NCBI GenBank assembly: GCA_025449725.1
Contig: JANWIU010000103.1
Coordinates: 1-17,817, forward strand
DNA from: Pseudobdellovibrio sp.
GTDB lineage: Bacteria; Bdellovibrionota; Bdellovibrionia; Bdellovibrionales; Bdellovibrionaceae
Direction: 5' to 3'
DNA length: 17,817 nucleotides
A model generated the notes under the pieces. That model did not search any database. It was not told the DNA's origin and worked only from the letters and a program-made list of their open reading frames with translations. Positions 1 to 7,375 of this stretch are shown in pieces. Both the position numbers and the translations under genes were made by a program. Positions within the stretch are counted from its first letter, which is position 1; each line of letters opens with the position of its first letter.

Positions 1-1618
1 CGCTGTCTGAAATTTCCACACAAATATCTTTTTCTGTTTCAAACGAACGCACCAAAACCTGCCCGTTGTTCGGTGTGTACTTGATTGCGTTTTCGATGAT
101 GTTCAGAAAAACCTCAGTCATCAAAGTGACGTCAATTTCGATCAAAAACATCGGCTCAAGTGCTACCTGCAGATTGATATTTTTAGAAATGGCCAGTGGC
201 CCCAGGCGTTCGATCACGTTTTCAATAACGCCGTTGATGTCAGCAGTTTCTTTCAGAATTTTAAAATCACGGGACTCAACACGAAGAACTTTTAGAATGG
301 ACTGAATGTAACGGTTTAACTCTTCGGAATATTCTTTCAGGCTTTGCAAGTCGGTTTGCATTTCGGGTTTAGTATCTGACTGGGTCAATAACCGGTCCAA
401 TACTCCCTGAATCTTCGCAATTGGCGTTTTTAAATCGTGACTGATAAGGCTGACGAAATTGTTTTTTAATTGTTCCAGCTCAGCCAGATAATTTTGCTGC
501 TGTTGAAGTCGCGAATGAGCCTGTTCTATCTTTAAGGCCTGGTATCCGATGAACAGCACCCAGACAAAAATGAGAAGGCTCAGAGGGCTGACAATCGGTA
601 TCCAAAAATAAAAGCTGTCAAAGACCCACGCAGAAAATGCGGAGGTAAAAGTAGCGATCCAAACCAAAGAAAATAAAGCAATAGCCTGCGGATAGTGGGT
701 GATCGTAAGAATGGCTATTACGCTTAGGCCCAACAGAAAGAGAGCATACAAGATACTCGAGAATTTTTTTATGAAACTGTAAGTCTGTAAATTTTCAGTT
801 ACTTGCGCCCAGAATTCATTGCGCGACATTAAACCAAGCGGCGTCTGTATTTGGGCGCTTGAAGACTTCTCAGTGCCCACAATGACAATTTTATTTTTAA
901 AAAAGTTTGAAGGGAGACTGGGGCTTAAAGCATCCGACAATGAAATTTCCTGAAATAACTTGCGGCCTTTGTAATTGATGATCGAAAGATTTTCGATCTT
1001 TTTTGTCTGGCCTTTTTTTTGTAGCTTTTCAGAAAAACTGGATAGCACGTCAGAGGTCGTCATTACACGTCTGACGATTCCGTCGTCGTCCTTAACGGTA
1101 TCCATGTGGCCAATGTTGGATTTATCTCCTCGGGCAGCAAACGGTAGCGCCAGTTTGCCTGATTCGCTGGAGTTAGCAGCCCAAACGACACGCGGATCTT
1201 TGAAAATCTGAAGGTCATCCTGAGAAAGCTGGAAGTGACCCACGTTTTCGCCAAAGTACATGGCGACGCCGACTTTTTGCGGTTCTTGTTTAAGAATTCG
1301 TGTCAAAAGGTTCAGCCAGATCTCTTTATCCCAGTAAAAGCTGTCATTCAGATCGGCCAGCTCCGTGGAGTGAATCAGCGTGCTGGTTTTTAGGTCATAC
1401 ATTTTTGTGAATTCAGAGGCTTTAAGGGTGACCAGCACGATATCCTGGGAAGCCTTTTGGGCCGGTCTGAGTTTAAAACGGATGTCGTAATTGCCGTTTT
1501 CGTCGAACTTTAAAAAGAAAAGTGAAAAGGCCCAGCAGATAAGGGCGCGCATAAGGAATCCGCGGCGCTGGTAGATCCACCGCCATAAAATGGCTGCTCG
1601 TAACATCAGTTTTTTCAC
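1..1618 (-). CDS. CHASE2-domain membrane sensor histidine kinase (partial, C-terminus outside window)
   Basis: About 539 residues are visible by reading the minus strand; the gene runs off the left edge. Near the N-terminus is a hydrophobic helix (about 24–37) followed by a periplasmic CHASE2-like region with the typical opening DIRFKLRP (45–52) and the later strand NKIVIVGT (242–249). Three hydrophobic helices follow (about 288–306, 311–333, 339–360), then a short coiled segment rich in Gln. The dimerisation/phosphoacceptor box is SHDLKTPIAKI with His394, and the ATPase N box is NIIENAIKYTPNN (506–518). The window ends at EISDS, just before the G1 box, so the G boxes are not seen. CHASE2 is an extracellular sensory domain of unknown ligand. 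The start is uncertain: GTG at 1618 or ATG at 1606, neither with a Shine-Dalgarno sequence. It is divergent from ribF, and no partner regulator is visible. Confidence 0.88.
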   Translation of the reverse strand, partial: MKKLMLRAAILWRWIYQRRGFLMRALICWAFSLFFLKFDENGNYDIRFKLRPAQKASQDIVLVTLKASEFTKMYDLKTSTLIHSTELADLNDSFYWDKEIWLNLLTRILKQEPQKVGVAMYFGENVGHFQLSQDDLQIFKDPRVVWAANSSESGKLALPFAARGDKSNIGHMDTVKDDDGIVRRVMTTSDVLSSFSEKLQKKGQTKKIENLSIINYKGRKLFQEISLSDALSPSLPSNFFKNKIVIVGTEKSSSAQIQTPLGLMSRNEFWAQVTENLQTYSFIKKFSSILYALFLLGLSVIAILTITHYPQAIALFSLVWIATFTSAFSAWVFDSFYFWIPIVSPLSLLIFVWVLFIGYQALKIEQAHSRLQQQQNYLAELEQLKNNFVSLISHDLKTPIAKIQGVLDRLLTQSDTKPEMQTDLQSLKEYSEELNRYIQSILKVLRVESRDFKILKETADINGVIENVIERLGPLAISKNINLQVALEPMFLIEIDVTLMTEVFLNIIENAIKYTPNNGQVLVRSFETEKDICVEISDS

Positions 1619-1626
1619 GCGTCGCA

Positions 1627-1655
1627 AAAATAGCGAATTTCAGTCGTTATTTCAA
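1627..1655 (-). promoter_or_regulatory. putative sigma-70-type promoter for the CHASE2 kinase gene
   Basis: On the minus strand, TTGAAA (1655–1650) lies 17 nt before TATTTT (1632–1627), close to the consensus spacing and sequence. The expected transcription start, near 1620, falls next to the GTG at 1618. The message would therefore be nearly leaderless, or would start translation at ATG 1606. A ribF promoter should lie in the same 60-bp gap, but the best candidate there (TTTCAG 1638–1643, 17 nt, TAATAG 1661–1666) is weak. This is read by eye only. Confidence 0.35.
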
Positions 1656-1678
1656 CTGGTTAATAGCAAAATAGAAGC

Positions 1679-2611
1679 ATGAAATGGATCAGATCACAGG
1701 ATGAAGCCATCCCTCACTTTAAATCGTCTGTATTGACTATTGGTAACTTCGACGGAGTACATCTCGGCCATCAAAAGCTGATTTCAACAGTGGTACGTAC
1801 GGCCCGGGAAAATAATACAGAGTCCATCGTTTTAACCTTCAGACCGCATCCTAAAACTATCCTTCACCCGAACGAACCGCATCACCGCATGTTCGATTAC
1901 CGTGACCAGGTTGAGATGATGGCTGCACTTGGTGTGGATATTCTGGTTGAAGAAAAATTCAGTAAAGATTTTTCGTTAATGAGTGCCGAAGAGTTTCTGG
2001 AAAACTACATTATCAAAAATTTTAATCCGAAGCATTTAGTAGTCGGGTACGATTTTAACTTCGGAAAATCCCGCACTGGAAATTTGGATTACCTTGAAAA
2101 ATTTTGTAATGAAAAAGGAATTGGCGTTACCGTAGTAGACGCATACGTTCATGAGGGCCAAATTGCTTCTTCCACGCAAATCCGATTGTTGTTGGAGCAC
2201 GGTCAAATTCAAAAAGCCCAGGAATTTTTAGGGCGCCCGTATTATCTGCGCGGGCCTGTAAGAGTGGGGAACAAGCGTGGCCGAACCATCGGCACGCCGA
2301 CCGCTAATATCAGTCCCGAAATTGAATTCGTTCCGCGTAAGGGTGTTTATCTAACCTGGGCCTATTTGGGGAATGAAAAATTTCCGTCAATTACCAACAT
2401 CGGCTATAATCCGACATTTGAAAATACCGATTCCTATCTTAAAGTTGAAACACATATTTTTGATTTTGACCGGGATATCTACGGTGAACATTTAAAAATT
2501 GAGCTCATTCAATTTCACAGGGATGAAATTAAATTCAGCTCAGTAGATGCTTTAAAAAATCAAATTGCGAATGACATCGCTGCTGCGAAGAAGTTTTTTG
2601 ATGAAATCTAA
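1679..2611 (+). CDS. ribF: bifunctional riboflavin kinase / FAD synthetase
   Basis: This 310-residue protein has the normal length for bacterial RibF, which phosphorylates riboflavin to FMN and adenylylates FMN to FAD in the cytoplasm. The N-terminal FAD synthetase (nucleotidyltransferase) half shows GNFDGVHLGH (22–31), RPHP (55–58), GYDFNFGK (123–130) and the SSTQIR stretch (164–169). The C-terminal riboflavin kinase half (about 183–308) shows GRTIGTPTAN (201–210), KGVY (221–224), NIGYNPTF (240–247) and the acidic ETHIFDFD segment. All expected motifs are present. ATG 1679 is preceded only by a weak AGAAG. Its last 11 nt overlap the start of the next gene, so the two are probably co-transcribed and translationally coupled. 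Head of the block that continues into the pil genes. Confidence 0.96.
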   Translation: MKWIRSQDEAIPHFKSSVLTIGNFDGVHLGHQKLISTVVRTARENNTESIVLTFRPHPKTILHPNEPHHRMFDYRDQVEMMAALGVDILVEEKFSKDFSLMSAEEFLENYIIKNFNPKHLVVGYDFNFGKSRTGNLDYLEKFCNEKGIGVTVVDAYVHEGQIASSTQIRLLLEHGQIQKAQEFLGRPYYLRGPVRVGNKRGRTIGTPTANISPEIEFVPRKGVYLTWAYLGNEKFPSITNIGYNPTFENTDSYLKVETHIFDFDRDIYGEHLKIELIQFHRDEIKFSSVDALKNQIANDIAAAKKFFDEI

Positions 2612-3371
2612 GCCGTCGATCTATAATTACTCTCTGGAAAAATTTCTCACGAAGGTGGACGGATCTGACTTGGCTTCAAAATTCGAAGTGATTGAAAATC
2701 AGGGCTGGTCTGCAGTTGAAGTCATTGCGAAAAAATTTGATATCATTGAAATTGCTCCGAATGATTTTGAAGAATTTAAAGACTTAGTTTCAGCCGTTGA
2801 CTGGAAGACCAGCCAACTCGGAATGGCGGATTGTCTTTTGTTACAAAAAAATGGCAAGTATAAACCAATGAATTTGATTTCTATTGCGATTCTTGATGCG
2901 TTGAAGAAAAGCGGTTTCAAAATTGATTCTCAGCTTCCCGCAATTGTCATTGGAGAGTACCATTTCGTTTACGCTGTCTGTGTACAAATGGCCTTGAGTG
3001 GATTTATTGAAATCATTGTTTCGATAACGGACGACGAATCCAATTATTCTGAGCTTTTGGGAAAGAAGATCAGAAGCTTTATTTTCGACCTGAATTTAAC
3101 CACTGTGAACATTAACGAACTCACCACCAGTGAATTAGTCGGCGCCTTATTGATCTCGGACTTCAAAAAGTCACTAAACAAAGATGCCTATGATTTGCTG
3201 ACGTACTTTAATTTTCTGTCTCAAGGAGCAGTATTTATCGATTGTAACTCAATCGCTGAACCTTCTTTGGTAGATGATGCCCGTAAAGCGGAGATTGCCG
3301 TTATCGACGAAGGGCAGGTTATAACTCAAAAATATAATTACTTGCTGGAAATGTTAAAAATCTCATCCTAA
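2601..3371 (+). CDS. degenerate shikimate-dehydrogenase (AroE)-like protein
   Basis: This is a 256-residue protein starting at ATG 2601, inside the end of ribF. An in-frame ATG at 2565 is less likely because the added residues only reflect the ribF overlap. It has no signal peptide or membrane segment. The second half reads like a Rossmann domain in the AroE arrangement. MNLISI (90–95) sits where AroE has NTDG. A strand-turn-helix AIVIGEYHFVYAV (114–126) replaces the glycine-rich GAGGA loop. IEIIVS (136–141) follows as the next strand, FIDCNS (212–217) follows the usual late strand, and a C-terminal MLxxx-type helix closes the protein. The catalytic Lys/Asp and the nucleotide loop are not recognisable, so real dehydrogenase activity is doubtful. 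Seen: fold-like pattern. Inferred: AroE ancestry. It could instead be an unrelated small Rossmann protein. Its place between ribF and pilB suggests a structural or regulatory role. Confidence 0.6.
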   Translation: MKSKPSIYNYSLEKFLTKVDGSDLASKFEVIENQGWSAVEVIAKKFDIIEIAPNDFEEFKDLVSAVDWKTSQLGMADCLLLQKNGKYKPMNLISIAILDALKKSGFKIDSQLPAIVIGEYHFVYAVCVQMALSGFIEIIVSITDDESNYSELLGKKIRSFIFDLNLTTVNINELTTSELVGALLISDFKKSLNKDAYDLLTYFNFLSQGAVFIDCNSIAEPSLVDDARKAEIAVIDEGQVITQKYNYLLEMLKISS

Positions 3372-3377
3372 GTCCAG

Positions 3378-3405
3378 TTACAAAAAACGTCACAGTCTTT
3401 AAAAT
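3378..3405 (+). promoter_or_regulatory. putative promoter immediately upstream of pilB
   Basis: TTACAA (3378–3383) and TAAAAT (3400–3405) are separated by 16 nt in the 40-bp gap before pilB. The expected start of transcription falls at about 3411–3413, which coincides with the pilB ATG at 3412. There is no Shine-Dalgarno sequence ahead of that ATG, which fits a leaderless message but does not prove it. Transcription may also read through from ribF. Confidence 0.3.
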
Positions 3406-3411
3406 GTTCTC

Positions 3412-5106
3412 ATGCAGGCGAACAAACTGGGTGAGATATTAGTAAAACAGGGTCTTTTAAGACCTGATCAATTGCAGGCGGCTCTTGGTGAATGCCAACG
3501 AACGAAAGCCAGGCTGGGCCCCACTTTGGTGTCTATGGGTATTCTGCGTGATGCGCAAATCCTTCGTGCGCTTGAAAAGCAGTTTGCGCTTCCTGGAGTA
3601 GATGTTTCAAATTTTGCTGTCGATCAGGCAGTAGCCGCGATTGTTACACGCGACTTCTGCGAAAAACACTGTGTAATTCCGCTCTCTAAAGCCGGAACTA
3701 CAATGGTTGTAGCTTTTTCAGACCCGAGCAGTCTTCAGATTCGGGATGATTTACGGTATATCAGTAAATGTAAAATTCAGCCTGTTGTTGCAACTGAGTC
3801 TTCCATCTTGGCAGCTATTGCAAAATATTATTCTTTCTCAACTGACGAATTGATTCAAAAAGGTGAGGCTTCAGAAGAAGAACTCATCATGGGGCAGACG
3901 TCTACAGTTGATGTTGGTGCCAATGCCGATGATGCTCCGGTTGTAAAATTCGTGAATGGAATTTTGCTTGAAGCGATCAGACGCCGGGCTTCAGATATTC
4001 ACTTTGAAATATATGAAAAGAAATTCCGCGTGCGATTTCGCGTGGATGGTAATTTAATTGAAGCCGCAGCACCGCCGCTGACTTCAGGTCCGGCGATTTG
4101 TTCGCGTATTAAGATCATGTCCAAAATGGATATCGCAGAAAAGCGCCGTCCACAGGACGGCCGTCTTAAGATCGTGTTGAGTAAAGAGAACCGCGAGATG
4201 GATTTTCGTGTGAACTCTATTCCAACTATGTGGGGCGAAAAAATCGTAATGCGTCTTTTAGATAAAACAAATCTACAGCTTGATATGACGAAGCTGGGTT
4301 TTGAGGAAGACGACCTTCAGGTTTTCAAAGAAGCTATTAATTTACCGCAAGGTATGGTTTTGATTACAGGTCCTACGGGTTCCGGTAAAACCACTACAAT
4401 TTATTCGGCGTTAGCAGAGCTGAACCGTTTGAATGTAAATATCAGTACTGCAGAAGATCCTATCGAGTTCAATCTTGAGGGGATTAATCAAGTGCAGGTG
4501 AATCCTGAAATTGAACTTACTTTCTCTGCCGCTCTTCGCGCCTTCCTTCGTCAAGATCCGGACATTATTATGGTGGGGGAGGTGCGTGACTTAGAAACGG
4601 CCGAGATCGCCTTCAAAGCCGCTTCAACAGGTCACATGGTTGTAAGTACGCTTCACACGAACGATGCGGCTACGACTATTACGCGTCTTATTGAGATGGG
4701 AATTCCTTCATATTTAATTTGTTCAACGATCAGTTTGGTCGTCGCGCAACGTCTTATGGGCCGATTGTGCGAATCTTGCAAAGAGCCGATCAAAGTTCCT
4801 GATCAGACTTTACTGAATCTCGGCGTCGGTATGGATGAACTTTCTAAGTACAACCTGTTCAAAGCAAAAGGCTGCAATGCCTGCAACAACACCGGTATTC
4901 GCGGCCGATTTGCTATTTACGAGTTGATGCCGATGAATGAACAAATTAAAGAAACGATTCTGCGCGGCGCGCAGGGTAATGAGCTTCGAAACATCAGCCG
5001 CAACTTGGGTATGAGAACGTTACGTCGTAGTGCTTTGTTAAAATTGGCCCGTGGTATTACATCAATTGAAGAAGTTATTAACTCATCTATTAAGGACGAA
5101 GTATGA
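3412..5106 (+). CDS. pilB: type IV pilus extension ATPase PilB
   Basis: This 564-residue cytoplasmic secretion ATPase of the GspE/PilB family energises pilin assembly at the inner-membrane platform. An N-terminal MshEN (GSPII_E_N) domain spans about 3–145, opening with KLGEILVKQGLL. The ATPase core carries Walker A GPTGSGKTTT (320–329), Asp box AEDPIE (347–352), Walker B DPDIIMVGEVRD (382–393) and His box TGHMVVSTLHT (406–416). A tetracysteine zinc site is formed by C453, C456, C488 and C491. Every catalytic motif is intact, in contrast to the downstream paralog. The start fits the beginning of the MshEN domain, although no ribosome binding site is visible. The last four bases, ATGA, overlap the start of the next gene, a sign of translational coupling in a pilB–pilT-like–pilC operon. 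Confidence 0.96.
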   Translation: MQANKLGEILVKQGLLRPDQLQAALGECQRTKARLGPTLVSMGILRDAQILRALEKQFALPGVDVSNFAVDQAVAAIVTRDFCEKHCVIPLSKAGTTMVVAFSDPSSLQIRDDLRYISKCKIQPVVATESSILAAIAKYYSFSTDELIQKGEASEEELIMGQTSTVDVGANADDAPVVKFVNGILLEAIRRRASDIHFEIYEKKFRVRFRVDGNLIEAAAPPLTSGPAICSRIKIMSKMDIAEKRRPQDGRLKIVLSKENREMDFRVNSIPTMWGEKIVMRLLDKTNLQLDMTKLGFEEDDLQVFKEAINLPQGMVLITGPTGSGKTTTIYSALAELNRLNVNISTAEDPIEFNLEGINQVQVNPEIELTFSAALRAFLRQDPDIIMVGEVRDLETAEIAFKAASTGHMVVSTLHTNDAATTITRLIEMGIPSYLICSTISLVVAQRLMGRLCESCKEPIKVPDQTLLNLGVGMDELSKYNLFKAKGCNACNNTGIRGRFAIYELMPMNEQIKETILRGAQGNELRNISRNLGMRTLRRSALLKLARGITSIEEVINSSIKDEV

Positions 5107-6122
5107 TAGAAAAACTGCTTGACCAGTCTGCACTGAAGAATGGTCATCAGATTTCTTTTATTCTAAATCACCGCGTACTGGCTAAAGCCGGTCTGGATTG
5201 GACCGAAGTTAAGGGCGATGTATTAACGATCGATGAATGGGAAGATTTAAAGGAAGTTTGTCTTCAGGGGAACGAAAAGGTTCAGCTGGAAACCAAGGGC
5301 TACATCGTTGGAATTTATGAATCTCCGAAATATAAATGGAAATTTTCATTTACTGAAAAAAAAGACTGTTTTCGAGCTCATTTAAGTTTGATCAGATCTA
5401 AAGAAGAAGTGCAGTCGCAAATTGAAAATCCTCTTTTTTGGGAAGCTATTAAAAAAAATAATGGAATTTTTATTGTCGGAGGCGAACGCCGGCAAGGAAA
5501 AACTTCCCTCATGCAGGAAATTGTCACCAGCGAGCAGAAAAGCAAGTTAAGACTTGTCGGTGTTCATTCGACGGTTAGAAGCTCTGACTGGGAACAGCTG
5601 GAATCAGCTGTTCAGTTGGGAACTGAGACCGTCGACTTTGATTCCACTCATCCGGTTTATGAAGGTGTAGAGCGCGTCGTCGTCGATTTAAATTCCGTTA
5701 AAAACTGGAAAAAGTGGATTGAGATGGCAGAACAGGGCCAGTCTGTTCTATTAAGCTTAAGTATCAATTCTGTCCGAACGGTTTTTAATAAATTCATTTC
5801 CGATCTTGATGTGAACACGAATATGCGCCTTTTTAATGTTTTGAACGGCGTAGTTGTGCAGAAGCTGGTCGGCAGTCAGTACCATCCCTGCAGTGAGATA
5901 CTGGTTATCAAACAAAATCAAAAAGATTTGTTGCGCCAGCATTTGACTGCGAATTCTTATTTTAAATTAAATTTCGTAGAAGAATTCAAAGACAGTTATC
6001 AGTCGCTGAATCAGTCTCTGGTGCAAAAACTTATTCGCCGGAAGATTGATGTGCAAGCGGCGTTTGAATCGGCTGATGATCCGGATTCTTTAGATCAAAT
6101 GCTGAAAAAAATGGGGCTGTAG
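5103..6122 (+). CDS. degenerate PilT-like ATPase (probable pseudo-enzyme)
   Basis: This 339-residue protein sits between pilB and pilC, where pilT (retraction ATPase) sits in Myxococcus-type clusters. A Walker A P-loop remains, GERRQGKT (127–134), in the sequence GIFIVGGERRQGKTS. The C-terminal tail also resembles PilT: SLNQSLVQKLIRRK (301–314), then SADDPDSLDQML (323–334), matching PilT's 'LDQ…L…G.I…A…A..PD.L' ending. Between them the usual motifs are missing. There is no EDPIE Asp box, the Walker B position reads RVVVDLNSVK (191–200) without the catalytic glutamate, and the His box becomes QGQSVLLSLSINS (211–223). The arginine-finger-rich ALR..LREDPD stretch is also absent. It may bind nucleotide but hydrolysis looks unlikely. 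The open frame is long and intact with coupling to pilB (ATGA overlap), so it appears functional rather than decaying. Inference: regulator or structural partner of PilB/PilC. Confidence 0.78.
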   Translation: MIEKLLDQSALKNGHQISFILNHRVLAKAGLDWTEVKGDVLTIDEWEDLKEVCLQGNEKVQLETKGYIVGIYESPKYKWKFSFTEKKDCFRAHLSLIRSKEEVQSQIENPLFWEAIKKNNGIFIVGGERRQGKTSLMQEIVTSEQKSKLRLVGVHSTVRSSDWEQLESAVQLGTETVDFDSTHPVYEGVERVVVDLNSVKNWKKWIEMAEQGQSVLLSLSINSVRTVFNKFISDLDVNTNMRLFNVLNGVVVQKLVGSQYHPCSEILVIKQNQKDLLRQHLTANSYFKLNFVEEFKDSYQSLNQSLVQKLIRRKIDVQAAFESADDPDSLDQMLKKMGL

Positions 6123-6125
6123 AAG

Positions 6126-7358
6126 ATGGCAACGTATATTTATCAAGCCCGCGCCATCAGCGGAAAAATCATGACGGGCCGTCTGGATGCCAGAGACGAA
6201 CCGGATGCAAAGATTAAGTTACGTTCGCGCCAATTGATCCCATTAAAATTAACGCTGGTACAGGGCGGGGCCCAAAAGAGGAGTGAACTTGAAGAAGCCC
6301 TCTTTAAGTTTATGGCTCCGCGGATCACCACTAAAGAGCTTAAACTTTTTACCAGACAGTTTTCGACACTGATTAACTCCGGTATTAATATTGCGGACTG
6401 TTTGCGAATTTTATCAGAGGGGCAGATCAGTAGTTTATTGAAAGAAGCCCTTTTGCAAATTCGTTCATCGATTGAAATGGGGCGTAGGCTTTCTGAATCC
6501 ATGTCTCCGCATGACCGTGTTTTTGACCAATTATACATTAATATGATTCGAGCCGGAGAAGAAGCCGGGATTATCGATACGATCTTAGTCCGTCTTTCTA
6601 CTTACATTGAAAAAAATGAAAGAATCAAACAACAGGTGAAAAGCGCCCTCATCATGCCGGGTGTGATCGTCTTTGTTGCGATTTTAGTTATCAGTGGTAT
6701 TCTATTGTTCATTATTCCTAAATTTAAAGAGATCTTCGAAGGTTCCGGAAAGTCTTTACCATACTTGACTGAATTAGTTCTTACTTTTTCTGATGCCTTT
6801 CGCAGTAAGTGGTACGTTTTCATTTTGTTTTTTGGCGGCGGCGGCGGCAGTTTGGCTTATTACATTTCAACTGAGCAGGGAAAAAAAGATTTTGACGTGT
6901 TTTTGATTCGTTCACCGGTCATTGGTGACGTCGTTCAAAAATCTGCAGTTGCCAGGATGTCTCGAACACTTTCAACACTGTTGGGTTCCGGTATCGGGCT
7001 TTTAGAAGCTATTGATATCGCGGCCAAAACCTCCGGCAATTATGTTATTGAAAAGGCTTTAACAGAATGTAAAGACGCGGTTACCTCAGGTAAACCGTTT
7101 CACGTGCCATTGTCACGTCAGCGTGATTTGCCAATGCTGGTTGGCCAGATGGTTTCTATCGGTGAGCAGTCGGGTTCACTGGACACAATGTTGGGTAAGG
7201 TTGCGGATTTCTATGAAGAAGAAGTTGAAAATGCTGTTCGCGCGGCTACTCAATTGATCGAACCGATTCTCATGGTCGGGCTGGGGATATCAATTGCGGT
7301 CATTATGGTTGCCATGTATCTACCGGTCTTCACAATGGGCGATACAATCGGAAACTAA
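6126..7358 (+). CDS. pilC: type IV pilus inner-membrane platform protein PilC
   Basis: This 410-residue protein has the family's normal length and two T2SSF domains (about 70–195 and 272–396). PilC couples the cytoplasmic ATPases to the growing pilus in the inner membrane. Each repeat shows its acidic signature: AGEEAGIIDTILVRL (142–156) and IGEQSGSLDTMLGKV (344–358). Predicted membrane helices lie at about 175–197, 228–246 and 378–401, and the C-terminal FTMGDTIG is typical. The second helix contains five consecutive glycines (236–240), encoded by a run of five GGC triplets at 6834–6848. This is an unusual, slippage-prone stretch inside a membrane segment. Three nt separate it from the PilT-like gene, and an AGAAG just before ATG 6126 may help initiation. 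Confidence 0.96.
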   Translation: MATYIYQARAISGKIMTGRLDARDEPDAKIKLRSRQLIPLKLTLVQGGAQKRSELEEALFKFMAPRITTKELKLFTRQFSTLINSGINIADCLRILSEGQISSLLKEALLQIRSSIEMGRRLSESMSPHDRVFDQLYINMIRAGEEAGIIDTILVRLSTYIEKNERIKQQVKSALIMPGVIVFVAILVISGILLFIIPKFKEIFEGSGKSLPYLTELVLTFSDAFRSKWYVFILFFGGGGGSLAYYISTEQGKKDFDVFLIRSPVIGDVVQKSAVARMSRTLSTLLGSGIGLLEAIDIAAKTSGNYVIEKALTECKDAVTSGKPFHVPLSRQRDLPMLVGQMVSIGEQSGSLDTMLGKVADFYEEEVENAVRAATQLIEPILMVGLGISIAVIMVAMYLPVFTMGDTIGN

Positions 7359-7375
7359 CGGAGGAAGTGTAAGGT

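Noticed and set aside
2565..2600. Upstream ATG 2565 as the start of the AroE-like gene
   Set aside because: It would overlap ribF by 47 nt and adds Arg/Ser/Leu residues dictated by the ribF frame; ATG 2601 is more plausible.
6143..6538. 131-residue minus-strand ORF opposite pilC
   Set aside because: Antisense shadow of the conserved first T2SSF domain, with no recognisable motif.
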